From assembly GCA_964501365.1 (NCBI GenBank), contig CAZCST010000009.1, forward strand, positions 62,001 to 126,000: a stretch of 64,000 nucleotides of DNA. The letters are read 5' to 3'. Every line of letters starts with the position of its first letter. The stretch's first letter is position 1. This document shows positions 16,945 to 25,398 of this stretch, in pieces. The notes under the pieces are model-generated. The model ran no database searches. It had not been told where the DNA came from and saw only the letters and a program-made list of their open reading frames with translations. This DNA is from CAZAMB01 sp964501365 (GTDB lineage Bacteria > Planctomycetota > Phycisphaerae > UBA1845). The translations under genes and the position numbers were made by a program.

Positions 16945-19194
16945 CTACTGATCCGGCTTCGGGGCCAATTGTTTCGAAAGGTCTGCCGGGGTTTGCACGG
17001 GAGTCTGGCAACGGAAATTTTCGCAGACATAGGCCGCCGCCTTGCCATTGATGCGCCCTTTGCCGGTGAGCAGGGGAATTCGCTCGTCGGTAACCTTGTC
17101 AGGCGAGAATACGATCACTTTGTTAGGTAGATACACACTCCAGACGGTGCGGAGCAAGGCGTGAGTTAGCTCGTAACCGGCGTTCGACTTGGTTCGTGAG
17201 TCCTCACCCTCACCCCGGCCCTCTCCCTGGAAGGGAGAGGGGGTCATGTCGCCGACGATGGCGATCTCCTTGACCGTGTCATGGTAGAAATCGGACGCGC
17301 ACATCAGGCGCTCGTATGCGCCGGGCGAATCGACGGCCTTCGGGCCAAAGGCGCGGAAAATCGTTTCCGCCTTTTCACGGAAGTCCTTGCGTCCCAGCAG
17401 GATTGCCAGGCGTTGAAGGTTGAGCGCGTGGACGGAATTGCCTGAGGGAATCGCACTGTCCTGCGGCTGCTTGGAGCGCACCAGCAATTTTTCCCCGTCG
17501 CTGGCCGTGTAAAAGAACGCCCCGTCCCTGTCGTCGAAATAATACCGAATCGTGATGTCCGTGAGCCGCTCGGCCTCGTCGAGCCAACGGCGCTCGAAGG
17601 TGGCCTCGTAAAGATTCAGCAAGCCTTCGATCAGGAACGAATAGTCGCTGAGCGTGGCCGTCAGCCGAGCCTCTCCCGCACGACAGGTGCGCAGCAACCT
17701 TCCGTCTTTCTGCATTCTTGTGAGTATGAAATCGGCAGCCTGCGCAGCTGCTCTTGCGTATTTCGGCTCATCGAGAACTGCCGCGCCCTTCGCGAGGCTC
17801 GCGATCATCAGCCCGTTCCAGTCGGTGAGAATCTTGTCATCGAGTGCCGGCGGGACGCGCTTGCCTCGCACTGCCCGCATTTTCTCGCGCCATGTCGACA
17901 GCTTTTTCGTGAACTCTTCAGGGTCGATTTTTTCAAGCTTGGCGAATACGTCGGGGGGCTTGGAGACGTGCAGGATGTTCTTGGGGCCGGGCGGCGCGTG
18001 CCCCATGCGTTCGAACCAGTTGCCGCGATCAGTCACGTCGTAATACTTGCAAAACAGACGGCCGTCGTCCTCGCCGAGAATCGAAATCACTTCGGGCACG
18101 GTCCAGAGGTAGAATTTTCCTTCGAGCTTTTCGCTGTCCGCATCGCGGCTGGAGTAGAAGGCGCCCTCGGGCGAGCGGAGATCTTCGAGCACATAGTCAA
18201 AAATATCCCGCGCAACCGTTGCATATTCCGGCTTTTTCAGCGCGAGAAATCCATCGAGATAGATCGCGCTCACCATGGCCTGGTCGTAGAGCATTTTCTC
18301 GAAGTGCGGGACGAGCCACTGCGTGTCCGTGCTGTAGCGGCAGATGCCACCGCCGATGTGATCGTAAATCCCGCCCCGGGCCATGTTATCGAGCGTCACG
18401 TCCACGGCCTGGGCCAGCTCGGCTTTTCCGGTTCGCCGATGCACGCGGAGCAAGAGGTCCATGGCCATGCTCGGCGGGAATTTGTTGCTGCCCCCGCCGC
18501 TCATGCCGCCCAAGGACGTGTCAAAGTAGCGGACGAGCGCCGCGGCCGTATCGTTGACCGCCTCCCGCGGAATGACCCCCTCGGCGGCCGGCTTGCTTGC
18601 CGACCAGCGATTCAGGAAGTCCTGCGCTCCTGAGGCCCCCTTGAGAATTTCATCTCGCTGCTCCCGCCACATGCGGGCGATTTCCGTGAGCAGAGGAATA
18701 AAATGTTCTCTGGGAAAATACGTGCCTGCGTGAAAGGGAACACCCTGGGGCGTCAAGAAAACGCTCATCGGCCAGCCGCCCCCGCCAGTGGCTGCCTGCG
18801 TGTAGGCCATATACAGTTCGTCGATGTCGGGCCGCTCCTCGCGATCCACCTTGATGCTCACAAAGTTCGCGTTGAGCACGTCGGCCACGTCGTCCTGCTC
18901 GAAGCACTCGTGCTCCATGACGTGGCACCAGTGGCAGGCCGCATACCCGATGCTGAGGAAGATGGGCCTGTCCTCTGCCTTGGCTTTCGCGAATGCGTCT
19001 TCGCCCCATTCGTACCAGTCCACGGGATTGTGGGAATGTTGCAGCAGGTACGGACTTGTCGCCTTTGCGAGGCGATTTGCCGGACGCTCTTTGGTTTGCA
19101 TCTGATCCTTCATGCCTGAATCCTCCTGCGCCAGCGCCGGCAACGCGATCAAAACAACGAGAGTGAAATACAATCGTAAGCGCATGAAGTGCAT
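16945..19194 (-). CDS. yyaL: thioredoxin-domain protein of the DUF255/YyaL (SSP411) family, secreted
   Basis: The 749-residue protein has a signal peptide (RLRLYFTLVVLIALPALA), a thioredoxin-like domain with NPVDWYEWG and the redox-type motif CHWCHVME, then an (alpha/alpha)6 glycosidase-like domain with GGIYDHIGGG and VPHFEKMLYDQAM. Homologues include YyaL and human SPATA20, with no settled function. Most family members are cytoplasmic, so the signal peptide is notable. A second ATG at 19185 is equally possible. Near residues 650-665 a dispersed palindromic repeat adds MTPSPFQGEGRGEGE between conserved segments. Confidence 0.87.
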   Translation of the reverse strand: MHFMRLRLYFTLVVLIALPALAQEDSGMKDQMQTKERPANRLAKATSPYLLQHSHNPVDWYEWGEDAFAKAKAEDRPIFLSIGYAACHWCHVMEHECFEQDDVADVLNANFVSIKVDREERPDIDELYMAYTQAATGGGGWPMSVFLTPQGVPFHAGTYFPREHFIPLLTEIARMWREQRDEILKGASGAQDFLNRWSASKPAAEGVIPREAVNDTAAALVRYFDTSLGGMSGGGSNKFPPSMAMDLLLRVHRRTGKAELAQAVDVTLDNMARGGIYDHIGGGICRYSTDTQWLVPHFEKMLYDQAMVSAIYLDGFLALKKPEYATVARDIFDYVLEDLRSPEGAFYSSRDADSEKLEGKFYLWTVPEVISILGEDDGRLFCKYYDVTDRGNWFERMGHAPPGPKNILHVSKPPDVFAKLEKIDPEEFTKKLSTWREKMRAVRGKRVPPALDDKILTDWNGLMIASLAKGAAVLDEPKYARAAAQAADFILTRMQKDGRLLRTCRAGEARLTATLSDYSFLIEGLLNLYEATFERRWLDEAERLTDITIRYYFDDRDGAFFYTASDGEKLLVRSKQPQDSAIPSGNSVHALNLQRLAILLGRKDFREKAETIFRAFGPKAVDSPGAYERLMCASDFYHDTVKEIAIVGDMTPSPFQGEGRGEGEDSRTKSNAGYELTHALLRTVWSVYLPNKVIVFSPDKVTDERIPLLTGKGRINGKAAAYVCENFRCQTPVQTPADLSKQLAPKPDQ
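17203..17246. repeat. CCCTCTCCC palindromic element inside the DUF255 protein gene
   Basis: CTCTCCCT (17221-17228) pairs with AGGGAGAG (17232-17239), and the flank CTCACCCCGGCC matches the left end of the copies in mutS. Read on the reverse strand it encodes SPFQGEGRGEGE in frame. Confidence 0.75.
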
Positions 19195-19562
19195 TGTAGG
19201 GGAACCGCGATCGAATGGCCTGCGAAGGGTCTGGATGGGTATGCAAGCGGGAATAAGTGAAATCTGTGGTCATCTTGTCTGACTTGAATCCCGGTTCGTT
19301 TGGAAAAATTCTGTGTTCGCGTTGTGGTTGGTATATGTTCGGGTACTACCTGTAGTGGTTCGAAATCGCCATGCGGCGGATAGGTGCAAGGCTGGGCGGT
19401 ATTTGTGCATCACCCTTCATAACATGCGGGGCGCGCGCAGATTTTTGGGGATTTGCGATCAGCGTGGTTTGATGAATAGTTGGCCCCATGCGTGCGGAGC
19501 GATGGTGCATCACACGGGGATGCACCCTACCCGAATGTGAGAACTTTGGTTCCATCGTTGGA

Positions 19563-19665
19563 AGCCCGCTGAAGCGGGCTAAGACGGTGGCAGAGGACCG
19601 GTTGGGAAACCAGACCTAAAGGTCTGGCCTAAGCCGCTTCGCGGGCAAGCCCCGTAAACGGGGCT
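19563..19665. repeat. cluster of three perfect short hairpins
   Basis: AGCCCGCTGAAGCGGGCT (19563-19580), CCAGACCTAAAGGTCTGG (19610-19627) and AGCCCCGTAAACGGGGCT (19648-19665) each fold into 7- to 8-bp stems with small loops. Another imperfect pair (GCCGCTTCGCGGGC) lies between. Such chains are typical of REP-like intergenic elements. Confidence 0.7.
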
Positions 19666-19805
19666 GTTGGATCTCCTGTCGATCGCGATGCGAGCAGGTC
19701 AAGACCAAACCACGCGGATTGGGTTGAATTAGAAATAACGGGATTCCTTCTCCCGGGTTGGATACGGCTCAACCCGGACCACCCAACCGAACAAATGGTT
19801 TTTCC

Positions 19806-19903
19806 TCCGCCCGCTTCGGGGCGGAGATGGTTATCGCGTCAACAACCACGGGTTCCGCTGCGCTTCACCCGTGGCTACACACCTCGGCCCCGCATGGGGC
19901 CGA
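19806..19903. repeat. three further hairpins, including a CGCTxCGCTxACCC element
   Basis: TCCGCCC/GGGGCGGA (19806-19825), CCACGGGT...ACCCGTGG (19846-19874) and TCGGCCCC/GGGGCCGA (19884-19903) each form a hairpin. The middle one has the same loop pattern (CCGCTGCGCTTC followed by GGCTAC) as the element at 23052-23080. Confidence 0.7.
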
Positions 19904-20008
19904 ACCGGCGCGAATCCATCAATTGTTGGGTTCGATACTCCTTAGAATTGAAGAGGGACACCTTCGCTGACATTTGGCCCCAAGCGGCCAGCGGACTACA
20001 TTGGTTTC

Positions 20009-22993
20009 ATGGCCGCCACGCAAGTTGGGCTCAATCCTCCGCTCGATTCCCTCACGCCGGCCATGCGCCAATATGTGGAGCAAAAGAAGCGGGTTGGCGA
20101 CGCAGTTCTGCTCTTTCGCATGGGGGACTTCTACGAAACGTTTTACGACGACGCGGTGCTGTGCTCGAGAGTGCTGGGGATTGCGCTCACGTCGCGGGAC
20201 AAGAACTCCGCGAGCCCTGTGCCGCTTGCGGGGATTCCTTACCACGCGCTCGACGGCTACCTGAGCAAGCTGGTGGCGGCGGGGTACAAGGTCGCGATTT
20301 CCGAACAAATGGAGGACCCAAAGCAAGCCAAGGGCGTCGTGCGCCGCGATGTGGTCCGCATCGTCACGCCGGGCACGCTTACGGAGGAAACGCTGCTGGC
20401 CGACCGCGACGACAACCTGCTGGCTGCGCTGTGTCTTCGCGGCGAGGAAGTGGGATTGGCGATTGTCGAGCTGGCGTGCGGGCGGCTTGAGACGATTGAA
20501 TTAGAAAGACAACCAGGCAACGAGGCAAGAAGGCAACAAGGCGAGAGGCCAGCCCTCACCCCTGGCCCCTCTCCCGAGGGGAGAGGGGGAAAGGCGGACC
20601 CCCCTGAGTCCCCCCTTATGAAGGGGGGAGGCGGGGTCGCGCGAGCAGCGGAGGCAGCCAAGGCGGAAGCCTCCGGCGGCTCACTCCTGCTGGACACGCT
20701 GGTGCGGCTGCGTCCGGCGGAGTTGCTGATCGCGGAGGAGGCCGGAGCTGAGACGGAGCGGATTGCACAAGAGCTGCGAACCCTCTGCGGCACAGCGATC
20801 ACGCATAGGCCTGTTCACGAGTTTTCGGAGTATCAAGCGCAGCGGACACTGCTGGAACATTTCGGCGTGGCGACGCTTGCGGGATTTGGATTTGATGAGC
20901 CGGACAATTCCCTTGTTGCGGCCGGTGGGATCATTCAATACCTGCAGGAAACGCAGAAGACTGCGCTCGGGCATGTGTCGGCCATCCGTCGCCGCAACGC
21001 GGCCCAAAGCGTGCAAATCGATCACAGCAGTTGGCGGTCGCTGGAGATCGACCGGACGCTGCGCGGGGGCCAGCGCGAGGGATCGCTGCTCCAGGCCATC
21101 GACCGCACCGTCAACGCGGCCGGCGCTCGAATGCTGCGTCATTGGTTGGCGGCCCCACTGACAGATGGGAACGCGATACGCGAGCGGCAACAGGCCGTTG
21201 GCTTTCTCGTTGAGGAAGGCGCACTGCGCGAGCGAATCCGGCAGCGACTGAAGCACCTGGCCGATGTGGAGCGTATCGCGGGGCGCGTCGCGCTGGGGCG
21301 GGCCTCACCTCGCGACCTTGAATCGCTGGGGCGGACGTTGGCGGCGTTGCCGGGATTGCTCGATTGCGAGCGGGCCAATGAAATTCTATTTCTCCATCAG
21401 ATTAAAAAGACGCTCGGCGACAAGTGTGGTGAGCCGGCCAACGGCCCGCTTGCCGGCCCCTGGGATTTGGATTCGCCCTCACCCCGGCCCTCTCCCGAGG
21501 GGAGAGGGGGAAAAGCGGACCCCCCTGCGCCCCTCCTTGGCAAGGGGGGAGGCGGAGTCGCGGAACTTGCTTCGCTGCTTGGCTCGGCCATCCGCGAAAA
21601 TCCTGCCGGCAACCTGCGCGAGGGAGGCTTCATCGCCGACGGGTATCATGCAGAACTCGACCGGCTGCGGGCCATCTCGCACGACGGACAGACGTGGCTG
21701 GCGGAGTATCAACGCAGGGAGATCGAACGCACGGGGATCGCCCACCTCAAGGCGGGATACAACCGCGTGTTCGGCTACTACCTGGAAGTGCCACACTCTG
21801 GCACTGCGAAGGTTCCGGTGGATTACATTCGCAAACAGACGGTGAAGAACGCGGAACGCTATATCACCGAAACACTGAAGAACCACGAGCACGAAGTTCT
21901 CACCGCACAGGACCGGGCGAATCAACTGGAATTCGAGCTTTTCGAGGAGCTGCGAAAGAAGGTGGCGGCGTGGCTTGTTCCGCTGGGTCGAGTCGCGGAA
22001 GCGATCGCGCGGCTGGACTGTGCGGCCGCTCTGGCCGAGTTCGCGGAGGAGCGGCGCTGCGTCCGGCCGGAAATCGTGGACGACGGACGGCTGGAAATCA
22101 TCGACGGGCGGCACCCCGTGCTCGATCAGGCCATTGGAGATGCGTTCGTGCCCAACGACACATGCATGATCGATGATGCGCGCGTCTTTGTGATCACGGG
22201 TCCGAACATGGCGGGTAAGAGCACCTACATCCGGCAGGTCGCGTTGCTGACTATTTTGGCCCAAATCGGGGCGTTCGTGCCGGCACGGCGAATGACGTTT
22301 TCGCTGGTGGATCGAATCTTCGCGCGAGTCGGATCGTCGGACGAAATCATGCGGGGACAATCGACGTTTATGGTCGAAATGGTGGAAGCGGCGAACATTT
22401 TGCACAACGCCACGCGGAATTCGCTGGTAATCCTCGATGAACTGGGCCGCGGGACGAGCACGTTTGACGGGCTGTCGCTGGCCTGGGCGGTGACGGAGCA
22501 TCTGGCGGAAAAGACGGCGTGTCGGACCCTGATCGCGACGCATTATCACGAGTTGATTGAACTGGGCGCGATGCTGAAGGGCGTTAGAAACTTCAATGTC
22601 GCGGTACGAGAAAATCGCGCCAAGACTGAAGATAGAAGAGTGAAGAGTGAAGGCGAATCGACCACTGCCGAGTCGTCCATCGCATTCCTGCATAAGATTG
22701 TTGAGGGTGGGGCGAACCAGAGTTTTGGCATCCACGTTGCGCGGCTGGCCGGAGTACCACGCAGTGTCGTCGATCGAAGCCGGGAAGTATTGGACCAGCT
22801 TCAGCGGCGGCTGGCGGGGACTGCGCATTCGCCCGCGGTGAGCGCGGTAAAGTCGAAGGACGTGGACCAGTTGGCCTTGTTCCGGGAGCCAGGGGAGGAA
22901 TTGATGGAGGCGTTAAGGGAGTTGGATCCCGATCGCCTCACGCCTCTGGAGGCGCTCACGCGACTCAAAGATTTGAAAGATCGGTTTGGGTAG
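20009..22993 (+). CDS. mutS: DNA mismatch repair protein MutS with repeat-derived insertions
   Basis: The 994-residue protein is a full-length MutS: the mismatch-wedging motif GDFYETF near residue 40, Walker A GPNMAGKST, Walker B VILDELGRGTS, and the C-terminal helix-turn-helix. It recognises mismatches and recruits MutL. It is about 130-140 residues longer than typical bacterial MutS (about 850-870). The excess maps to three places: residues about 166-214, 473-518 and 868-890. All three coincide with dispersed repeats. The first two insertions encode near-identical peptides containing SPEGRGGKADPP and KGGGGVA, and the third encodes AKTEDRRVKSEGES. All are in frame and outside the catalytic motifs, so the protein is probably active. 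Confidence 0.95.
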   Translation: MAATQVGLNPPLDSLTPAMRQYVEQKKRVGDAVLLFRMGDFYETFYDDAVLCSRVLGIALTSRDKNSASPVPLAGIPYHALDGYLSKLVAAGYKVAISEQMEDPKQAKGVVRRDVVRIVTPGTLTEETLLADRDDNLLAALCLRGEEVGLAIVELACGRLETIELERQPGNEARRQQGERPALTPGPSPEGRGGKADPPESPLMKGGGGVARAAEAAKAEASGGSLLLDTLVRLRPAELLIAEEAGAETERIAQELRTLCGTAITHRPVHEFSEYQAQRTLLEHFGVATLAGFGFDEPDNSLVAAGGIIQYLQETQKTALGHVSAIRRRNAAQSVQIDHSSWRSLEIDRTLRGGQREGSLLQAIDRTVNAAGARMLRHWLAAPLTDGNAIRERQQAVGFLVEEGALRERIRQRLKHLADVERIAGRVALGRASPRDLESLGRTLAALPGLLDCERANEILFLHQIKKTLGDKCGEPANGPLAGPWDLDSPSPRPSPEGRGGKADPPAPLLGKGGGGVAELASLLGSAIRENPAGNLREGGFIADGYHAELDRLRAISHDGQTWLAEYQRREIERTGIAHLKAGYNRVFGYYLEVPHSGTAKVPVDYIRKQTVKNAERYITETLKNHEHEVLTAQDRANQLEFELFEELRKKVAAWLVPLGRVAEAIARLDCAAALAEFAEERRCVRPEIVDDGRLEIIDGRHPVLDQAIGDAFVPNDTCMIDDARVFVITGPNMAGKSTYIRQVALLTILAQIGAFVPARRMTFSLVDRIFARVGSSDEIMRGQSTFMVEMVEAANILHNATRNSLVILDELGRGTSTFDGLSLAWAVTEHLAEKTACRTLIATHYHELIELGAMLKGVRNFNVAVRENRAKTEDRRVKSEGESTTAESSIAFLHKIVEGGANQSFGIHVARLAGVPRSVVDRSREVLDQLQRRLAGTAHSPAVSAVKSKDVDQLALFREPGEELMEALRELDPDRLTPLEALTRLKDLKDRFG
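20503..20550. repeat. GGCAACRAGGCAA-type tandem repeat in mutS
   Basis: Related eight- to nine-base words (AGGCAACG, AGGCAAGA, AGGCAACA, AGGCGAGA) follow one another. They encode RQPGNEARRQQGERP just before the palindromic element and are part of the first MutS insertion. Confidence 0.6.
20551..20637. repeat. double-hairpin palindromic element in mutS, copy 1
   Basis: Two hairpins lie in tandem: CCCCTCTCCC with GGGAGAGGGG (20566-20588, three-base loop) and CCCCCCTT with AAGGGGGG (20610-20628, three-base loop). It is about 85 per cent identical by eye to the element at 21474-21558 and stays in the mutS reading frame. Confidence 0.85.
21474..21558. repeat. double-hairpin palindromic element in mutS, copy 2
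   Basis: CCCTCTCCC pairs with GGGAGAGGG (21488-21508), and CCCTCCTT pairs with AAGGGGGG (21531-21549) with one wobble. It is in the same orientation and frame as copy 1 and encodes SPRPSPEGRGGKADPP then LLGKGGGGVA. Confidence 0.85.
22622..22662. repeat. GAAGATAGAAGAGTGAAG-type repeat in mutS
   Basis: The words GAAGATAGAAGAG, TGAAGAGTGAAGG are of the same family as the repeats at 14072 and 25863. They encode the charged insertion AKTEDRRVKSEGES between conserved MutS segments (NFNVAV and IAFLHKIVEGGANQSFG). Confidence 0.65.
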
Positions 22994-23013
22994 TTTTCGT
23001 TGGCCGATTTGTT

Positions 23014-23106
23014 GCACCCCTTCAGGGTGCAGGTTCTGGTGTATCCGTATTCCGGGGGTATCGCTTCGCTCAACCCCCGGCTACTTTATTAGACCCCTTC
23101 GGGGTC
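23014..23106. repeat. three hairpins downstream of mutS
   Basis: GCACCC/GGGTGC (23014-23030), CCGGGGGT...ACCCCCGG (23052-23080) and GACCCC/GGGGTC (23092-23106) are consecutive palindromes. The central one carries the TCGCTTCGCTCA loop and GGCTAC flank shared with 19846-19880. They may also act as a 3' barrier for mutS mRNA, but no T-run follows. Confidence 0.7.
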
Positions 23107-23117
23107 AAGAGATTCCA

Positions 23118-23220
23118 TACGAATGGAGTTTCAAAGATACAAGGCTCAAGAGTTTAAGAGATCAAGGGTTCAAGAGTCTAAGAGTTCGAGAGTTCAAGCG
23201 TCCAAGGGTTTGGGGGTTCA
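23118..23220. repeat. degenerate tandem array of GTTCAAGAG-like words
   Basis: About ten consecutive copies of eight- to ten-base words close to GTTCAAGAG or GTCTAAGAG fill the space between the hairpins and cmk, with scattered substitutions. No gene is present. Confidence 0.7.
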
Positions 23221-23256
23221 GGTGACCTGTGGCGGAAAAATCCCTATCATCATTCC

Positions 23257-23913
23257 ATGATCGTGACGATCGACGGGCCTGCCGGGTCTGGAAAATCGAC
23301 TGCCGCACGCAAGCTGGCCGCCCGGCTGCAAATCCCCTACCTCGATACTGGGGCCATGTATCGGGCGATCGCCTACGAATGTCTGCGGCGCGGCGTGGAC
23401 CTTGGCAACGCAGGGACTGTCGAGGCGGTGGCGAAGGGGCTCAAGCTGGACATTGATTGCGGGCCCACGCACACCCGCATCCGCGTGAACGGAAGCGACG
23501 TGAGCGAAGCCATTCGCACGATGGAAGTCAGCAGCGCGACTTCACGTATCGCCAAGATGCCCGGCGTTCGCAAACTCCTCGTCGAGCAGCAGCGGCAGAT
23601 CGGCGCCAAACTCCAATCCTTTGTTACAGAGGGTCGCGATCAAGGCAGCGTGGTCTTCCCGCAAGCGGACGTGAAGTTTGTCCTGGAAGCCTCGCTCGAA
23701 CGGCGGGCCAGACGGCGACTGGAAGAAATGATCGGCGACGGAGAGGCCGTCACCCTGAACGCAGTCCAGGACAACCTTGCACAGCGCGACGCCGTGGACG
23801 CCCGCCAATGGGAGCCTCTGCTTTCGGATCGGGCGGCGATTATTCTCGATACGAGCAGCCTGACGATCCACGAGGTCGTGGACCGGCTGGTTGAGCACGT
23901 CCGAGAGAAGTGA
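23257..23913 (+). CDS. cmk: cytidylate kinase
   Basis: The 218-residue protein is (d)CMP kinase, which phosphorylates CMP and dCMP with ATP. The P-loop GPAGSGKST is at residues 7-15, the nucleotide-binding DTGAMYRA follows near residue 31, the core motif reads EGRDQGSVVFP (GRDxGTxVFP in most homologues), and the lid/CMP motif ends NLAQRDAVDARQWEPL. Length is normal. In many bacteria cmk lies beside rpsA or plsC; here it sits between mutS and the pseudopilus locus. Confidence 0.95.
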   Translation: MIVTIDGPAGSGKSTAARKLAARLQIPYLDTGAMYRAIAYECLRRGVDLGNAGTVEAVAKGLKLDIDCGPTHTRIRVNGSDVSEAIRTMEVSSATSRIAKMPGVRKLLVEQQRQIGAKLQSFVTEGRDQGSVVFPQADVKFVLEASLERRARRRLEEMIGDGEAVTLNAVQDNLAQRDAVDARQWEPLLSDRAAIILDTSSLTIHEVVDRLVEHVREK

Positions 23914-24003
23914 CGCAACCATTACGCTGGAAAACGCCATTTCGGACTGCAATCATGCGGTGGCAAATGGGTACAAATTCCTGGCCGTATGCGTAATCTG
24001 CAT

Positions 24004-24031
24004 TTGACGATTGATTCGTAAAGACTAGATT
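24004..24031 (+). promoter_or_regulatory. candidate promoter of the secretion/pseudopilus locus
   Basis: TTGACG (24004-24009) and TAGATT (24026-24031) are 16 bases apart, and gspF starts about 45 bases past the expected transcription start. The -10 match is modest. No other promoter-like site is obvious between cmk and gspF. Confidence 0.3.
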
Positions 24032-24083
24032 GAAATCGAGTCGGGTTCCGAGTGTCCGGCCGAGGCAATTTCCGGGTTCAGCG

Positions 24084-25289
24084 ATGCCCAGTTTCAGCTA
24101 TAAGGCAGTGGGTCAGGGAGGCAAGCACGTCACCGGCGTGCTGACGGCCGAAAACTATTCGGTCGCGCTGCGCCAACTGGATGAGCTATCGCTTTTTCCG
24201 GTCCACGTCCGCGAAGGCAACGAACAGGGAACTGTGCCCTTTAGCGGTGGCCGACGACGCAAGGTCAAGAGTTCGCACCTCACGACGTTTTACAGCCAGC
24301 TGGCCGACCTGCTGAAGGCGGGCGTGCCCATGATGCGCTCGCTGGACGTGCTGGGGAAGCAGTCGTCCACCGGCTCGCTCATGATGACGGTGCGCGAGCT
24401 TCGCGAAGATATTTCCGGCGGTATGGCGCTCGGCGAGGCGATGGCCAAATATCCACATGCGTTTTCACCGTTGCACGCCTCCATGGTTCGTGCCGGCGAG
24501 CAAGGCGGATTTCTGGAGGATGTACTCACGCGCATCGCGATCTTCTCGGAACGACAGGACGAGCTTCGCAACAAGCTGCTGGGCGCGATGATTTATCCGA
24601 TCATCCTGGTGGTGATCGCCACACTGATCCTGGTCATGCTCATGGTGGTTGTGGTTCCCAAGCTCGGAGACCACCTGCGGCCTGAAACCTTCAACTTCAT
24701 GACCCACATTGTGTTTGGCGTGAGCCATGCACTGCGAGATCATTACATCGGGATTCTGATCGGCGTTTTCGTCGTGGTGGCGGCGGTGAGCTCATGGCTC
24801 AAGACCGCGGCGGGCAAGCGCATGTGGGACATGTACAAACTCCGGGGTCCGGTCCTGGGCAAGGTCTTCACCATGGTGGCGATCTGCCGCTTCTGCCGAA
24901 TTCTCGGAACCATGCTGCACAACGGCGTGCCCATTTTGCAGGCGCTGCGCATTTCCAAGGACTCGGCGGGAAGTGAGATTCTGGCAGCCACGATTGAAAA
25001 GTCGGCAGAGAGCGTCAGGAAAGGGGCCGCGCTTTCGACGCCCCTGGGCGAGTCGGGACTGTTTCCCCAAACGATTCTCGACATGATCGCCGTCGCCGAA
25101 GAGAGCAACAATCTCGAAACGGTGCTGGTGCAGATTGCCGAGACGAACGAAATGCGCACGGCCCGGTCCATCGACCTGGCGGTGAGAATTCTGGAGCCGG
25201 TGTTGCTGTTTTTCATGGCGGGGATTGTGTTCTGCATCGCCGTGGCCTTGCTGCTGCCCATCCTTACAATGGGCACAGGGGTACAATAG
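24084..25289 (+). CDS. gspF: type II secretion / type IV pilus inner-membrane platform protein GspF/PilC
   Basis: The 401-residue protein has the duplicated T2SSF domain: the N-terminal YKAVGQGGK region, then two helical halves each beginning FYSQLADLLKAGVPMMRSLD and FCRILGTMLHNGVPILQALR (patterns LADLLKAGVPMMRSL and LGTMLHNGVPILQAL). Three membrane segments lie near residues 170-195, 220-240 and 370-395. GspF is the inner-membrane platform that couples the assembly ATPase to pseudopilus growth. The ATG at 24084 is chosen because homologues start MPxFxYKA. It is the first gene of the locus. No GspE ATPase precedes it. Confidence 0.93.
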   Translation: MPSFSYKAVGQGGKHVTGVLTAENYSVALRQLDELSLFPVHVREGNEQGTVPFSGGRRRKVKSSHLTTFYSQLADLLKAGVPMMRSLDVLGKQSSTGSLMMTVRELREDISGGMALGEAMAKYPHAFSPLHASMVRAGEQGGFLEDVLTRIAIFSERQDELRNKLLGAMIYPIILVVIATLILVMLMVVVVPKLGDHLRPETFNFMTHIVFGVSHALRDHYIGILIGVFVVVAAVSSWLKTAAGKRMWDMYKLRGPVLGKVFTMVAICRFCRILGTMLHNGVPILQALRISKDSAGSEILAATIEKSAESVRKGAALSTPLGESGLFPQTILDMIAVAEESNNLETVLVQIAETNEMRTARSIDLAVRILEPVLLFFMAGIVFCIAVALLLPILTMGTGVQ

Positions 25290-25398
25290 GATTGAGGAAT
25301 GGCGGATGCGGAATGATGAATGAATTTTCGATTTGAGAATATCGATTGTCGATTTGAAACGGCGAAACAAACACAGGATTGAACGCGGGAGAAATGCG

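Larger units (their letters stand above)
19195..20008. other. 814-base intergenic region rich in hairpin repeats
   Basis: No convincing gene is present. From 19560 to 19905 the sequence is a chain of short palindromes (annotated separately). Farther left, a pair of GGTGCATC/GATGCACC words near 19502-19525 forms another short hairpin. The 19195-19500 part shows nothing recognisable. Confidence 0.55.

Noticed and set aside
19313..19555. Small open frames on both strands in the gap before mutS
   Set aside because: They have no Shine-Dalgarno sequence, no domain, and overlap hairpin repeats.
19563..19903. Possible CRISPR array or tRNA cluster
   Set aside because: The palindromes differ from one another and have no regular spacers, and none folds as a cloverleaf with a T-loop.
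20551..21558. Frameshift or pseudogene in mutS
   Set aside because: The insertions keep the frame, and all catalytic motifs from GDFYETF to Walker B are intact.
21479..22828. 449-residue open frame antisense to mutS
   Set aside because: MutS motifs are unambiguous on the forward strand.
23014..23106. Intrinsic terminator for mutS
   Set aside because: Stems are present, but none is followed by a T-run, and similar hairpins occur where no gene ends.
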